DNA from: Cetobacterium_A somerae | GTDB taxonomy: Bacteria > Fusobacteriota > Fusobacteriia > Fusobacteriales > Fusobacteriaceae | NCBI RefSeq assembly: GCF_044784365.2 | Contig: NZ_CP173060.2 | DNA: 64,000 nucleotides | Strand: one strand, 5' to 3' | Program-made: the position numbers and the translations under genes | In this document: piece after piece, positions 23,640 to 32,963 of the stretch | Layout: every line of letters starts with the position of its first letter | Numbering within the stretch: position 1 is the stretch's first letter | Notes under the pieces: model-generated | Told to the model about the DNA's origin: nothing | What the model saw: only the letters and a program-made list of their open reading frames with translations | Database searches by the model: none

Positions 23640-24803
23640 ATGGGAAAAAAAATTAAATTATTTACACTTTCATTGTTAGTTTTGGGAATGCTAACAAGTT
23701 GTAATAAAGAAAAAAATAAAGATGTTAATATCTATATGTGGGGTGGTTCTAAAGAGATTAATACTTTTATGGATGATGTAGTCGTTCCTAAAGTGTTGGA
23801 AAATGAAAATATAAATTTAAAAAGAGTTCCTATTGTGGATATAAAAGATGTTGTAAATAAATTAATAATTGAGAAACAAGCTGGGAAAAAAAATGGAGTT
23901 ATAGATGTTTTATGGGTAAATGGTGAAAACTTTAAAGCTTTAAAAGATGCTGGAGTTTTAACAGAAAATACTTTAGGAAGCATTAAAAATAAAGACTTAT
24001 TAAAAGAGAGTACAACAGTTAAAGATTTTGGAGAGGATATTAATGGATTAGAGGTTCCATTTGGAGAAGCTCAGTTCAATTTTATATACAATACTAAAAA
24101 TGGAAAGGTACCATTTACTGGTTGGGAGACTTTAACAGAGTATGTAAAAAAGAATCCAGGTAGATTTACTTATCCAAATGCAACTAATTTTACAGGAAGT
24201 GCTTTTGTAAGAAATATAACAATTGATATGTTAGGTTATGATAATATTCAAAATATGACTCCAGAAGAGTTTAAAGAAAATTTAAATATAGTTTGGAACT
24301 ATTTAAATGAGATTGAACCTTATTTATGGAGAAAAGGTGAAACTTATCCTGAGTCAGAAGGGAAATTAGATCTTCTATATTCAGCTGGAGAAGTGGATGT
24401 GACTATGGGATACACTATAAATAAAGTAAATTCAAAAATAGAATCAGGAGATTATCCTGAAACATCAAAGAGCTTTTTATTAAATAAAGGAACTTTATTT
24501 AATAATCACTATTTAGCTATACCTGCAAATGCTCAAAATAAAGATGGAGCTATAGCTGTAATAAATGAATTAGTATCTCCAGAGTTACAACTATTGAAAC
24601 AGGAACCTAAAAATTGGGGAGATTTTAATATCTTAGATATGAAAAAACTACCTCCTGAAACTGTAAAAAAATTCTTTGATTTAAATAAAAGTGGGAAAAT
24701 TCCATCTTCAGAGGAGCTACAAGAAAAAAGAGTGATGGAACTAACACCTGATAAACTTACAATTATAGAAGAGGGATGGCTAGAGAACGTTGGAAAGAAT
24801 TAA
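23640..24803 (+). CDS. ynjB: YnjB-like ABC substrate-binding lipoprotein
   Basis: 387-residue lipoprotein (lipobox MLTSC, C21), the length of E. coli YnjB. Shared family blocks: YMWGGSKEINTFM, DVLWVNGENFKALKDAG, NFTGSAFVRN, EPYLWRKGETYP and NWGDFNILD. YnjB belongs to the iron/thiamine/sulfate-type binding proteins, but its ligand is not established. RBS TAGGAGG. The next gene overlaps its end, so this is the first gene of a tight binding protein-permease-permease-ATPase-phosphatidyltransferase set. Confidence 0.88.
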   Translation: MGKKIKLFTLSLLVLGMLTSCNKEKNKDVNIYMWGGSKEINTFMDDVVVPKVLENENINLKRVPIVDIKDVVNKLIIEKQAGKKNGVIDVLWVNGENFKALKDAGVLTENTLGSIKNKDLLKESTTVKDFGEDINGLEVPFGEAQFNFIYNTKNGKVPFTGWETLTEYVKKNPGRFTYPNATNFTGSAFVRNITIDMLGYDNIQNMTPEEFKENLNIVWNYLNEIEPYLWRKGETYPESEGKLDLLYSAGEVDVTMGYTINKVNSKIESGDYPETSKSFLLNKGTLFNNHYLAIPANAQNKDGAIAVINELVSPELQLLKQEPKNWGDFNILDMKKLPPETVKKFFDLNKSGKIPSSEELQEKRVMELTPDKLTIIEEGWLENVGKN

Positions 24804-25671
24804 AAAATTTATCTATATAATGCCTTTTTTATTATATATGACATTTTTCTTTCTGTATGGTCTGTACTATGTTTTTATGACCTCTTTAGGTTACAATAGA
24901 ATTCTAACAAAATCATATTTTACTCTAGATTATTATAGAGACGTTCTTTCTTCAAAAGAGTTTTATGAAAGTTTAATATACACTATAAAAATAAATAGTA
25001 TTGCTGCTCTTTTAGCTTTTATATTGACAGTTATTGTTATATTTCTAGTTTTTCTAAGTAGGAGAAAAGGATATTTTTATACAAAATTTTTTCAAAAAGT
25101 TATTGAAGCACCAGTATTTGTTCCATATTTAGTAAGTGCATATGGAATACTACTTCTACTTATGAGAAGAGGAGTAATAAGTAATTTTTTATTAAAAATA
25201 GGGATAATATCTTCTATGGATGAGTTTCCAATATTGACAAATGATCAATATGGAATTGGAATAATACTGACTTATGTTTGGAAGGCTTTACCATTTATGA
25301 CTATGATGAGTCTTCCTGTAGTTTTTAGAATCGATAAAAAGTGGGATTCTTTGGGAAAAATATATAATTTAAGTAATGTTGCTTTTTTTAAAAAAATAGT
25401 TTTTCCACTGGTTTTTCCAACTTTAAGTATTAGCTTTTTTATAGTTTTAACATATCTTTTTGCAGCCTTTGAAACACCATATATTTTAGGGGTTACTCAT
25501 CCTAGGGTACTTTCTGTACTAGTGTTTGATACATATACAAAAGGCAATTTAGATTTGAGAGGAAAAATAATGGTTATGAACATTTTAATCTCAAGTATAA
25601 GTTTATTATTTGGTGGAATAATGTGTTTAGCTTTGAAATTTTTTACGAAATTCCAGGAAAGGGAGTGGTAA
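24790..25671 (+). CDS. ABC permease, N-terminal half of a YnjC-type protein
   Basis: 293-residue inner-membrane permease with six or so helices and the permease (EAA) loop (WDSLGKIYNLSNVAFFKKIVFP). The apparent TTG start at 24790 overlaps the binding-protein gene by 14 bp; an ATG at 24820 is a possible alternative. E. coli YnjC is one long protein with two such halves; here they are two genes, as in many related transporters. Confidence 0.82.
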   Translation: MERIKKFIYIMPFLLYMTFFFLYGLYYVFMTSLGYNRILTKSYFTLDYYRDVLSSKEFYESLIYTIKINSIAALLAFILTVIVIFLVFLSRRKGYFYTKFFQKVIEAPVFVPYLVSAYGILLLLMRRGVISNFLLKIGIISSMDEFPILTNDQYGIGIILTYVWKALPFMTMMSLPVVFRIDKKWDSLGKIYNLSNVAFFKKIVFPLVFPTLSISFFIVLTYLFAAFETPYILGVTHPRVLSVLVFDTYTKGNLDLRGKIMVMNILISSISLLFGGIMCLALKFFTKFQEREW

Positions 25672-25672
25672 A

Positions 25673-26419
25673 ATGAAAAAATTATTTTTATGGATTATAT
25701 ATTTTTTATTATCCTTAATATTTTTATTGCCTTTTATTGGAATATTTTTAAATAGTATGAATTTTAAGATGTGGGAATATGTGTTAAAATCAGGGAAAAC
25801 TTATGATAGCTTAATGACTACACTTTTAGTTGTTATTATAACAATGTTTATAAATTTTATAATTGGAACTCCCATAGCTTCTTTTATGGCTAGGGAAAAT
25901 TTTAGAGGAAAGATGTTTATAGAGTTTTTAATCATCCTTCCACTAATTATTCCAACAATGGTTAGTACAATGGGAATTCAATTTGCATTTATAAAATTGA
26001 ATTTAATAGAAACAGCATTGGGAGTTGCCATTGTTCACAGCGTGACAACAATGCCTTATTATATTCAAAGTATGAGAGCAGGATATGTGACATTAAATAA
26101 AGATTATATAAACTTAGGAAAAGTTTTAGGAGCCAATGCCATAGAGCGTTTTTTAAAAATAACTTTGCCTATAATTTATCCATCATTTTTAGTTGGAATG
26201 TCTTTAGTTATTATCGTTTCATTAGCTCAATATCTAGTAACTTTTATAATTGGAGGAGGTCAAATTATGACACTTCCAATTTTAATGATGCCGTATTTAG
26301 TTGATGGAGGCATTACTAATGGAACGGTTTATAGTATTATATACGTTGCTTTCACATACTTTTTAGTTTTTTTAGTAGACCGAATAGTAAAAAATATTTA
26401 TAGAAAGAGAGAGTACTAA
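25673..26419 (+). CDS. ABC permease, C-terminal half of a YnjC-type protein
   Basis: 248-residue permease with the second EAA loop (NLGKVLGANAIERFLKITLPIIYPS) and about six helices. It starts one base after the stop of the first permease and stops directly before the ATPase start. The pair forms the membrane channel for the YnjB-like binding protein. Confidence 0.85.
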   Translation: MKKLFLWIIYFLLSLIFLLPFIGIFLNSMNFKMWEYVLKSGKTYDSLMTTLLVVIITMFINFIIGTPIASFMARENFRGKMFIEFLIILPLIIPTMVSTMGIQFAFIKLNLIETALGVAIVHSVTTMPYYIQSMRAGYVTLNKDYINLGKVLGANAIERFLKITLPIIYPSFLVGMSLVIIVSLAQYLVTFIIGGGQIMTLPILMMPYLVDGGITNGTVYSIIYVAFTYFLVFLVDRIVKNIYRKREY

Positions 26420-27403
26420 ATGATAGAAATAAAGGGAGTGTCTAAATCCTTCTCTGGATTCTCACTAAAAAATATAGATATCTCTATAGAAGATGGTGAA
26501 TTTATTGGAATATTAGGACAATCTGGATCAGGGAAATCTACTCTTTTAAATTTGGTGGCGGGCTTAGATAAAGATTTTAGTGGTGAAATATTGATAAATG
26601 GAAAAAGTCCAAGCAGAATGATAAAAGATGGAGAGGTAGCTATGGTTTTTCAAAAAGATTTACTTCTCCCACATCTAAGTGTTTGGGAAAATATAGCTTT
26701 TGGATTAAAAATTAAAAAGGTCTCAAAAGATGAGATTGAAAAAAGAGTTAAAGATGCTATATTAGAAATGGATTTAGTGGGAAAAGAAAAAAGATTTCCC
26801 AGTGAGTTAAGTGGTGGAGAAAAACAAAGGGTTTCTATAGCTAGAGCCATAGTGACAAGACCTAAACTTTTATTGATGGATGAACCTTTTTCAGCTTTAG
26901 ATTTTAATTTAAGAGATAGAATGCAAAAGATGGTTAAAAAACTTCATAAAAAATTAAAAGTTACAATTATATTTGTAACTCATGATAGAGAGGAAGCCTT
27001 TTATTTGTCTAATAAAATTGGAATTATGTTTAGAGGAGAACTTTTAGACTATGGAACTCCAAAAAATTTATATAATAATCCTAAAAATGTTTACACAGCA
27101 AAGTTATTAGCTGTGGAAAATATCTTTTCAAAAGAGATATTTGAAAAGGTTTTTAAGTGTGAAGTAGAGTCTTGTAAGTTTGTTGCTCTTAGAGGGAAGA
27201 GTATTAGAGTTATAGAAAATTCAAATTTAAAGGGAATAGTTCATGAAATAAACTTTAAAATGGGGGGATATTCAGTGGTTGTATCCTTGGAGAATGAAAA
27301 AATAACTTTAGTGGAAGAGAAAGAGTTTTTATATAAAGTAGGAGATGAAGTATCTCTTATTTACAATGACAATGAGAAAATTTTAATAGGAGAGCAAAAA
27401 TAG
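26420..27403 (+). CDS. ynjD: YnjD-like ABC transporter ATPase
   Basis: 327-residue ATPase. Walker A GQSGSGKST, Q-loop MVFQKD, signature LSGGEKQRVSIARA, Walker B LLLMDEPFSALD, switch histidine in IFVTHDREEA. A C-terminal extension (about 235-327) resembles the regulatory TOBE-type domains of sulfate/molybdate/iron ATPases; E. coli YnjD lacks so long an extension. It starts directly after the permease stop and ends directly before the CDP-alcohol enzyme. Confidence 0.9.
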   Translation: MIEIKGVSKSFSGFSLKNIDISIEDGEFIGILGQSGSGKSTLLNLVAGLDKDFSGEILINGKSPSRMIKDGEVAMVFQKDLLLPHLSVWENIAFGLKIKKVSKDEIEKRVKDAILEMDLVGKEKRFPSELSGGEKQRVSIARAIVTRPKLLLMDEPFSALDFNLRDRMQKMVKKLHKKLKVTIIFVTHDREEAFYLSNKIGIMFRGELLDYGTPKNLYNNPKNVYTAKLLAVENIFSKEIFEKVFKCEVESCKFVALRGKSIRVIENSNLKGIVHEINFKMGGYSVVVSLENEKITLVEEKEFLYKVGDEVSLIYNDNEKILIGEQK

Positions 27404-27988
27404 ATGTTAGATACACATTGTAGAAAATACATCCAACCGTTGATAGGTGTTGGAGCAGAAATAGCTATGAAATTTGGCTTAAGTGCAAATGCAGTTACAA
27501 TAATAGCTATGTTGTTGGGAATTTTTAGTGGAGTTTTAGTAGCTTTTGGATTTAATATTCTAGCGGTTTTAGTTTTATGGTTTTCTGGATATTTAGATGC
27601 TGTAGATGGAACAATAGCTAGAAAAATAAAATCATCATCACCTTTTGGAACTGTAATGGATATTACTTTTGATAGAATGGTTGAAGGTGCAGTTATCTTA
27701 GGAGTTGCGTATAAATATACAGAGTTTAGTTTTATATCTCTTATCTTAGCAGTAAGTATTATTATATCAATGACAATATTTTTAACGACAGGGCCACTAG
27801 CTGAAAATAAAGGAGAAAAGACATTTTATTATCAAGCTGGATTAGCTGAAAGAACTGAAGGGTTTTTAATGTTGAGTTTAATAATACTTTTAAAGGAAAA
27901 TGCAGGAGTTGTAATAAATATATTTACAGTGATGGTACTGTTTACAGCTTTCCAAAGATTTATAGAAGCTAAAAAAATATTGAAATAG
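27404..27988 (+). CDS. ynjF: CDP-alcohol phosphatidyltransferase, YnjF-like
   Basis: 194-residue inner-membrane enzyme of phospholipid head-group transfer. The full motif D-G-x2-A-R-x8-G-x3-D-x3-D is present at D68, G69, A72, R73, G82, D86, D90. E. coli YnjF (about 206 residues) ends the ynj operon in the same place. The head group is unknown. Its start follows the ATPase stop without a gap, so lipid-head-group synthesis and the transporter are made together. Confidence 0.87.
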   Translation: MLDTHCRKYIQPLIGVGAEIAMKFGLSANAVTIIAMLLGIFSGVLVAFGFNILAVLVLWFSGYLDAVDGTIARKIKSSSPFGTVMDITFDRMVEGAVILGVAYKYTEFSFISLILAVSIIISMTIFLTTGPLAENKGEKTFYYQAGLAERTEGFLMLSLIILLKENAGVVINIFTVMVLFTAFQRFIEAKKILK

Positions 27989-28004
27989 GAATATCGATTT
28001 ACTT

Positions 28005-28039
28005 AAGAAAAGTCTAAAAAATAGGCTTTTCTTTTTTTA
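28005..28039 (+). terminator. terminator of the ynj-like operon
   Basis: Stem AGAAAAGTCT / AGGCTTTTCT (one G-T pair), loop of 7, then seven T. Confidence 0.85.
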
Positions 28040-28231
28040 TTTTTAGATAAATTATTTTTAGAGTGAAAAAAGTAAAAGAATATAATAGGATTAAAAAATA
28101 AACAAATTATACAAGTATATTAGTATTAATATACTTGAGTGAGCTTTTAATTTAATGGTTTCTTTTAATAAATAATAAAAAATGGATAGAAATAGAGCGA
28201 AAAAAACTTTGAAATTAACCCTAATAAAAAA

Positions 28232-28260
28232 TTGACAAAAGTATTGTTTTTAATTAAAAT
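28232..28260 (+). promoter_or_regulatory. promoter of the arylsulfotransferase operon
   Basis: Consensus TTGACA (28232-28237), 17-bp spacer, TAAAAT (28255-28260). It leaves an unusually long, about 250-nt leader before the first gene. The stretch 28040-28230 holds a 10-bp inverted repeat (CAAGTATATT / AATATACTTG, 28112-28137) and no gene. Confidence 0.7.
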
Positions 28261-28394
28261 TCTGAATATAAACAAACCTTTTCAAATAAAATTCATATTA
28301 AAAGTTTTAAAAATAAACATTTTAAATTCAATTCAACAATAAAATTCCCAAATAAATATAGACTATGATCTACCTTGAACGGTGTTTAGTTATG

Positions 28395-28465
28395 ATGTAT
28401 AAACTTTTTTAAGTTTATAAAAATATATTTATTAATAATAGTATAAATATTTTTTATACTATATA
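28395..28465 (+). other. two hairpins in the long operon leader
   Basis: TATAAACTT/AAGTTTATA around a T-rich loop (about 28399-28420) and TAGTATA/TATACTA (about 28440-28463) lie in the untranslated leader. Neither matches an RNA class I know, and neither ends in a T run. Confidence 0.35.
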
Positions 28466-28516
28466 TTTATATTTTTATTTGAAAAGTATCATTATATTTA
28501 AATATCGGAGGAGAGC

Positions 28517-29659
28517 ATGGAAAAAATCTACGACTTAATAATCGTTGGAGCAGGACCAGCAGGATTAGCAGCAGGGGTTTATGGAGCTAGGGCAAAAATG
28601 GAAACTCTAATTTTAGAAAAAGGATCTATAGGTGGAATGGCTGCAAAAACTACTGAGATAGTCAACTATCCTGGGATACCAAAAACATCTGGAGAAAAAC
28701 TAGGTGAAGTTATGTCTAAACACGCAGAAAAATTAGGTGCTACAATTGTAAGAGATAGTATAAGAACAGTTGAATTAAATGGTGAGATAAAAATTTTAAA
28801 AAGTAGAAGAAAAGAATATAAAGCTAGAAGTGTAATTTTTGCAACAGGAACAAGACCTAGAGTTTTAGGAATTCCTGGGGAAATAGATTTTAAAGGTAGA
28901 GGTGTGGCCTATTGTGCTACTTGTGATGCTGAATTTTTCTCAAATCAAGAGGTTGTTGTTGTTGGAAGTGGAGATCAAGCTATTGAAGAGGGAATGTTTA
29001 TATCCAAATATGCTTCAAAAGTAAAAGTTATAGTTCTTCATGATGAAGGAGTATTAGATTGTAATAGATTAAGTGCAGAGGAAGCTTTTAAAAATCCTAA
29101 AATAGAGTTTATTTGGAATTCAACTTTAGATGAGATTATAGGAGATGAGTCTGTAGAGAGAGTAAAAGTTAAGAATTTAAAAACAAGTGAAATAACAGAT
29201 ATCCCTTGCAAAGGTGTATTTTTCTTTGTTGGAATGATTCCGAATACTGAATTTTTAGAAGAAACAGATTTAAAACTTGATAAGAGAGGCCACATTGAGT
29301 GCGATACTCTATTAAATTCATCAATTTCTGGTGTTTTTGTAGCTGGAGATGTAAGAGAAAAATATTTAAAGCAGGTTATAACAGCAGCAGCAGATGGAGC
29401 TGTAGCGGCAGTAGCAGCAGAAAAATATTTAGAAGAGATGAATGTTTATGCAAATAGAATCAAGGATAAAAATGTAGCTATTGGTTTTTGGAATTCATTA
29501 GATAGTGATGGATTAAAATATCTCTCTGAAAAAGAAAAAGAGTTAAGAGAGAATAACATAGAAGATTTTATCTATATTGATATTAGAAAAAATAGATATT
29601 TAGCAAAATTCTTTGATAAAGAAAATATAGAGAGTCCAGAACTAATAATCAACAAATAA
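28517..29659 (+). CDS. thioredoxin-reductase-like flavoprotein with a C-terminal extension
   Basis: 380 residues. The thioredoxin-reductase fold is complete: FAD motif GAGPAGLAAGVYGARA, redox C133/C136 (CATCDAEFF), nucleotide motif GSGDQAIEEG, FAD-closing GDVREKYLKQV. The NADPH-specific HRR...R motif is not present (VIVLHDEGVLDCN), so the donor may be NADH or a non-pyridine donor. The last 70 residues (about 310-380) look like a thioredoxin fold without cysteines. RBS CGGAGGAG. It is 33 bp before an arylsulfotransferase-thioredoxin fusion, whose CKNC site is its most likely partner. Confidence 0.85.
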   Translation: MEKIYDLIIVGAGPAGLAAGVYGARAKMETLILEKGSIGGMAAKTTEIVNYPGIPKTSGEKLGEVMSKHAEKLGATIVRDSIRTVELNGEIKILKSRRKEYKARSVIFATGTRPRVLGIPGEIDFKGRGVAYCATCDAEFFSNQEVVVVGSGDQAIEEGMFISKYASKVKVIVLHDEGVLDCNRLSAEEAFKNPKIEFIWNSTLDEIIGDESVERVKVKNLKTSEITDIPCKGVFFFVGMIPNTEFLEETDLKLDKRGHIECDTLLNSSISGVFVAGDVREKYLKQVITAAADGAVAAVAAEKYLEEMNVYANRIKDKNVAIGFWNSLDSDGLKYLSEKEKELRENNIEDFIYIDIRKNRYLAKFFDKENIESPELIINK

Positions 29660-29692
29660 AATAAAAACACATAAAAATAGGGAGGTTACAAA

Positions 29693-31495
29693 ATGGGTCA
29701 TCCAACGATTTATCCAACAGGAGCAACGATTTATAATCCAGAAAAAGCATGGAGTGGGTATACACTTTTTCCTTTAAAAGGACAAGGGGTAATGCTAATA
29801 GATATGAATGGAGGAGAGATTAGACTTTGGGAAAATTTAAAAGGTTTTCCTGCAAAGATGTTTCCAGGAGGATATGTTTTAGGTAGTAAAAGAGAGAGAA
29901 GTTCAAAGTTTGGAATGCAAGATTATGAGGATGTTGTACAACTAGACTGGGATGGAAATGAAGTTTGGAGATTTGATAGATATGAATATATCGAAGATGA
30001 AGGGACGGAGCCAAGATGGATGGCAAGACAACATCATGATTATCAAAGAGAGGGAAATCCAGTTGGATACTATGCACCTGGTATGGAACCAAAGGTACAT
30101 GGTGGAAAAACTTTAATACTTGGACATAAAACAGTGAGAAATTTAAAAATATCAGATAAATTATTATTAGATGATGTTATTTATGAAGTTGATGAGGATG
30201 GAAAAATAATTTGGGAATGGGTTTGTAATGAACATTTTGATGAGTTTGGATTTTCAGAAGAAGCTAAAAATGTTTTATTTAGAAATCCAAATTTAAGAAG
30301 TGTTGAGCCAGAAAAAGTTGGAGACTGGATGCATATAAACTCAATGTCAGCTTTAGGTCCTAACAAGTGGTACGATGCTGGTGATGAAAGATTCCATCCA
30401 GATAATATAATTTGGGATGGAAGAGAAACAAATATTATCGCTATAATAAGTAAAGAAACTGGAGAGGTTGTATGGAAAATTGGTCCATATTATAATACTC
30501 CAGAGTTCAAGCATTTAGGATGTATCATTGGACAACACCATGCACATATGATTCCAAGAGGATTACCTGGAGAAGGAAATGTTCTTGTATTTGATAACGG
30601 TGGATGGGCAGGATATGGTGCCCCAAATCCTGAATCTAAATATGGAGAGAAAAATGCAAGAAGAGATTACTCTAGAATATTAGAAATAGATCCAGTTACA
30701 TTAGAAATTGTATGGCAATATACACCAAAAGAAGCTGGATTTGTAATGCCATTAGATGCTTCAAGATTTTATAGTCCGTTTATAAGTGGAGCTCAAAGAT
30801 TAGCAAATGGAAATACTTTAATAACTGAGGGATCAAATGGAAGATTGATTGAAGTAACTCCAAGCTATGAAATTGTATGGGAATATATAAATCCATATTG
30901 GGATAAAGAGATTATGAATATGAATATGATTTTTAGAGCTTATAGAGTTCCTTACGAGTGGGTACCTCAACTGGAAAAACCAGAGGAAACTCCAATTAAA
31001 AAGGTAGATGTTTCTACATTTAGAGTTCCTGGATCAAAACCTTTAGGTGGAGCAACAAGAGTTGCTGTTGATGGAGTTTCACCATGGGAAAAATCAAATG
31101 CTTTAAATGCATGTGTAGCTGCTGGAGACGAAACAGAAGAAAAACCTAAATTATTTAAAATAAACTCTACGTTATTCGCACATTTAGATGAAAAAAATCT
31201 TAACGATGAAATTTCTAAAGTTGAAAATATAGGAATGATATTTGTTGGAGCAGAAAGATGTAAAAACTGTATGGCTCTTCAACCTATATTAGAAGAGTTA
31301 GTTCCAATTTATAAAGAGGAAGCTAATATGGTCGCATTCCATTTAGACGCTGATAAAAATAAAGAGTTTATGAGTAAGCATAGTTTAAAGTCAATTCCAG
31401 TTTTATTATTAGTAAAAGATAATGAGATTGTTGACAGACTTTCAGGATTTAATCCAATTGATGAAGTTGAAGAGTTTATAGAGAGAAATCTATAG
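29693..31495 (+). CDS. arylsulfotransferase-type beta-propeller fused to thioredoxin
   Basis: 600 residues with no signal peptide, so apparently cytoplasmic. Residues 1-440 are the ASST propeller: ARQHHDYQREG, DWMHINSMSAL, ISKETGEVVWKIG, GQHHAHMIPRG (candidate active-site histidines), ANGNTLITEGSNGRLIEV. Residues 488-600 are a thioredoxin domain with C523/C526 (CKNC) and a cis-Pro loop (SIPV). Known bacterial ASST enzymes (AssT) move sulfate groups between phenols and are periplasmic, relying on DsbL/DsbI. The cytoplasmic place, fused thioredoxin and adjacent reductase differ. The real substrate is unknown; a non-sulfotransferase role of the propeller is possible. Confidence 0.82.
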   Translation: MGHPTIYPTGATIYNPEKAWSGYTLFPLKGQGVMLIDMNGGEIRLWENLKGFPAKMFPGGYVLGSKRERSSKFGMQDYEDVVQLDWDGNEVWRFDRYEYIEDEGTEPRWMARQHHDYQREGNPVGYYAPGMEPKVHGGKTLILGHKTVRNLKISDKLLLDDVIYEVDEDGKIIWEWVCNEHFDEFGFSEEAKNVLFRNPNLRSVEPEKVGDWMHINSMSALGPNKWYDAGDERFHPDNIIWDGRETNIIAIISKETGEVVWKIGPYYNTPEFKHLGCIIGQHHAHMIPRGLPGEGNVLVFDNGGWAGYGAPNPESKYGEKNARRDYSRILEIDPVTLEIVWQYTPKEAGFVMPLDASRFYSPFISGAQRLANGNTLITEGSNGRLIEVTPSYEIVWEYINPYWDKEIMNMNMIFRAYRVPYEWVPQLEKPEETPIKKVDVSTFRVPGSKPLGGATRVAVDGVSPWEKSNALNACVAAGDETEEKPKLFKINSTLFAHLDEKNLNDEISKVENIGMIFVGAERCKNCMALQPILEELVPIYKEEANMVAFHLDADKNKEFMSKHSLKSIPVLLLVKDNEIVDRLSGFNPIDEVEEFIERNL

Positions 31496-31509
31496 GAGGA
31501 TTAAAGAAA

Positions 31510-32943
31510 ATGAGAGAGATGGAGAGTGAAAGAGCCTTAAAAGGCTCTTTCTATACAATAAATAGCGATTTTTATAAATGGATTGGAACATTTACAGCAT
31601 TAATTATGATTTGGGTTACAGCTCAAAGTTATAGTTTAGATTATAAAACATCAATGTTTTTTGTGATTACTATATTCGCTGTTTTGCTTTGGTGTTTTTC
31701 ATTAATTCCAGACGCTATAACAGGTTTGTTACTTCCAACTTTATACGTTGTTTTTAAAGTGGCCTCACCGAATACGGCTTTTAAACCTTGGACTTCAACA
31801 ATTCCTTGGCTGGTTTTAGCAGCTATGTTAATGTCAACAATGCTTAATGAAACTGGTGTGGCTAGAAGAATAGCTATTTGGAGTATTGCAAAATTTGGAA
31901 AAACATTTGCAACTATCCTTTTAGGGATAACCTTAGCAGGAATAATTATAACTCCATTTATTCCATCGGTTATTGCTAAAATAGTAATTTTTAATATCAT
32001 AACAATGGGTCTGATTGAAACTTTAGGTTACAAACCTAAAAGTTTAGAAGCAACACTGCTAACAATGGCTGGATTTTTCGTTATCTCAACTTTAAGACTT
32101 GGATTTGCAACAGGAGATTCAGGAATTATAATTGGATTAAATTATGCTCAACAAGTTACTGGTCAAACTTTAACTTGGATGCAATATTTAATTCATAATT
32201 TACCATATATATTTTTTTATACTTTTGGCTCTTTAGGAGTATTGGTTTTATTTGCAAAGAACACTAAACCTTTAACTTCAGAAAAAAGGATGTTGTTAGA
32301 AAAAAAATATTTAGATTTAGGTAAAATAAAAGATAAAGAGAAAAAAGCTTTTATAGTTATGGGAGTTGCACTTCTATTTATGTCTACAGAAAGTATTCAT
32401 AAAATCAACTCAGCTTGGATTTTAGTAGTTCTTTCTTCATTATTTTTTATACCTAAACTAGGATTATTAAATAATGAGAGTTTAAAAAAAGTAAATTTAT
32501 TATCACTTCTGTTTATTGTAGGGGCCATGAGCATCGGAAGCGTTGCATCAGAGACTCAGGCGATAAATATAATAAAAGATTTTCTACAACCATTTTTCAA
32601 AGGATCAAACTTTTCTATAATAACAGTATCATATATTTCTGGTATTTTATTAAACTTTTTACTTACACCATTAGCAGCTATGTCTTCTTTCACAATACCT
32701 TTAATTCAACTAGGACTTGAAAATAATATAAATCCTTATGTAATGACATATATTTTTCAAGTTTCTTTAGATCAGTATCTATTACCATATGAATTTGCAG
32801 GATTATTATTAGTTTATACTTCAGGATATGTATCTTTAAGTACTTTAGTAAAGATTCTTATAGTTCGTATGTTTTTAGGATTAGTTATTTTATTAGGAAT
32901 AGCTTATCCATGGTGGAATATTTTGGGAATAATGTCAAGTTAA
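31510..32943 (+). CDS. DASS-family (SLC13-type) anion:sodium transporter
   Basis: 477-residue inner-membrane protein with 11-12 helices and the DASS layout (SLIPDAITGLLLPTLYVVF; LNFLLTPLAAMSSFTIPLI). Family members carry dicarboxylates or sulfate. Start at ATG 31510, 14 bp after the arylsulfotransferase stop, with AGGAGG upstream. Its place in this operon suggests uptake of the sulfated or other anionic substrate of the preceding enzyme (inference). Confidence 0.8.
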   Translation: MREMESERALKGSFYTINSDFYKWIGTFTALIMIWVTAQSYSLDYKTSMFFVITIFAVLLWCFSLIPDAITGLLLPTLYVVFKVASPNTAFKPWTSTIPWLVLAAMLMSTMLNETGVARRIAIWSIAKFGKTFATILLGITLAGIIITPFIPSVIAKIVIFNIITMGLIETLGYKPKSLEATLLTMAGFFVISTLRLGFATGDSGIIIGLNYAQQVTGQTLTWMQYLIHNLPYIFFYTFGSLGVLVLFAKNTKPLTSEKRMLLEKKYLDLGKIKDKEKKAFIVMGVALLFMSTESIHKINSAWILVVLSSLFFIPKLGLLNNESLKKVNLLSLLFIVGAMSIGSVASETQAINIIKDFLQPFFKGSNFSIITVSYISGILLNFLLTPLAAMSSFTIPLIQLGLENNINPYVMTYIFQVSLDQYLLPYEFAGLLLVYTSGYVSLSTLVKILIVRMFLGLVILLGIAYPWWNILGIMSS

Positions 32944-32963
32944 TAAAAGAGTAAGGAGGGTCT

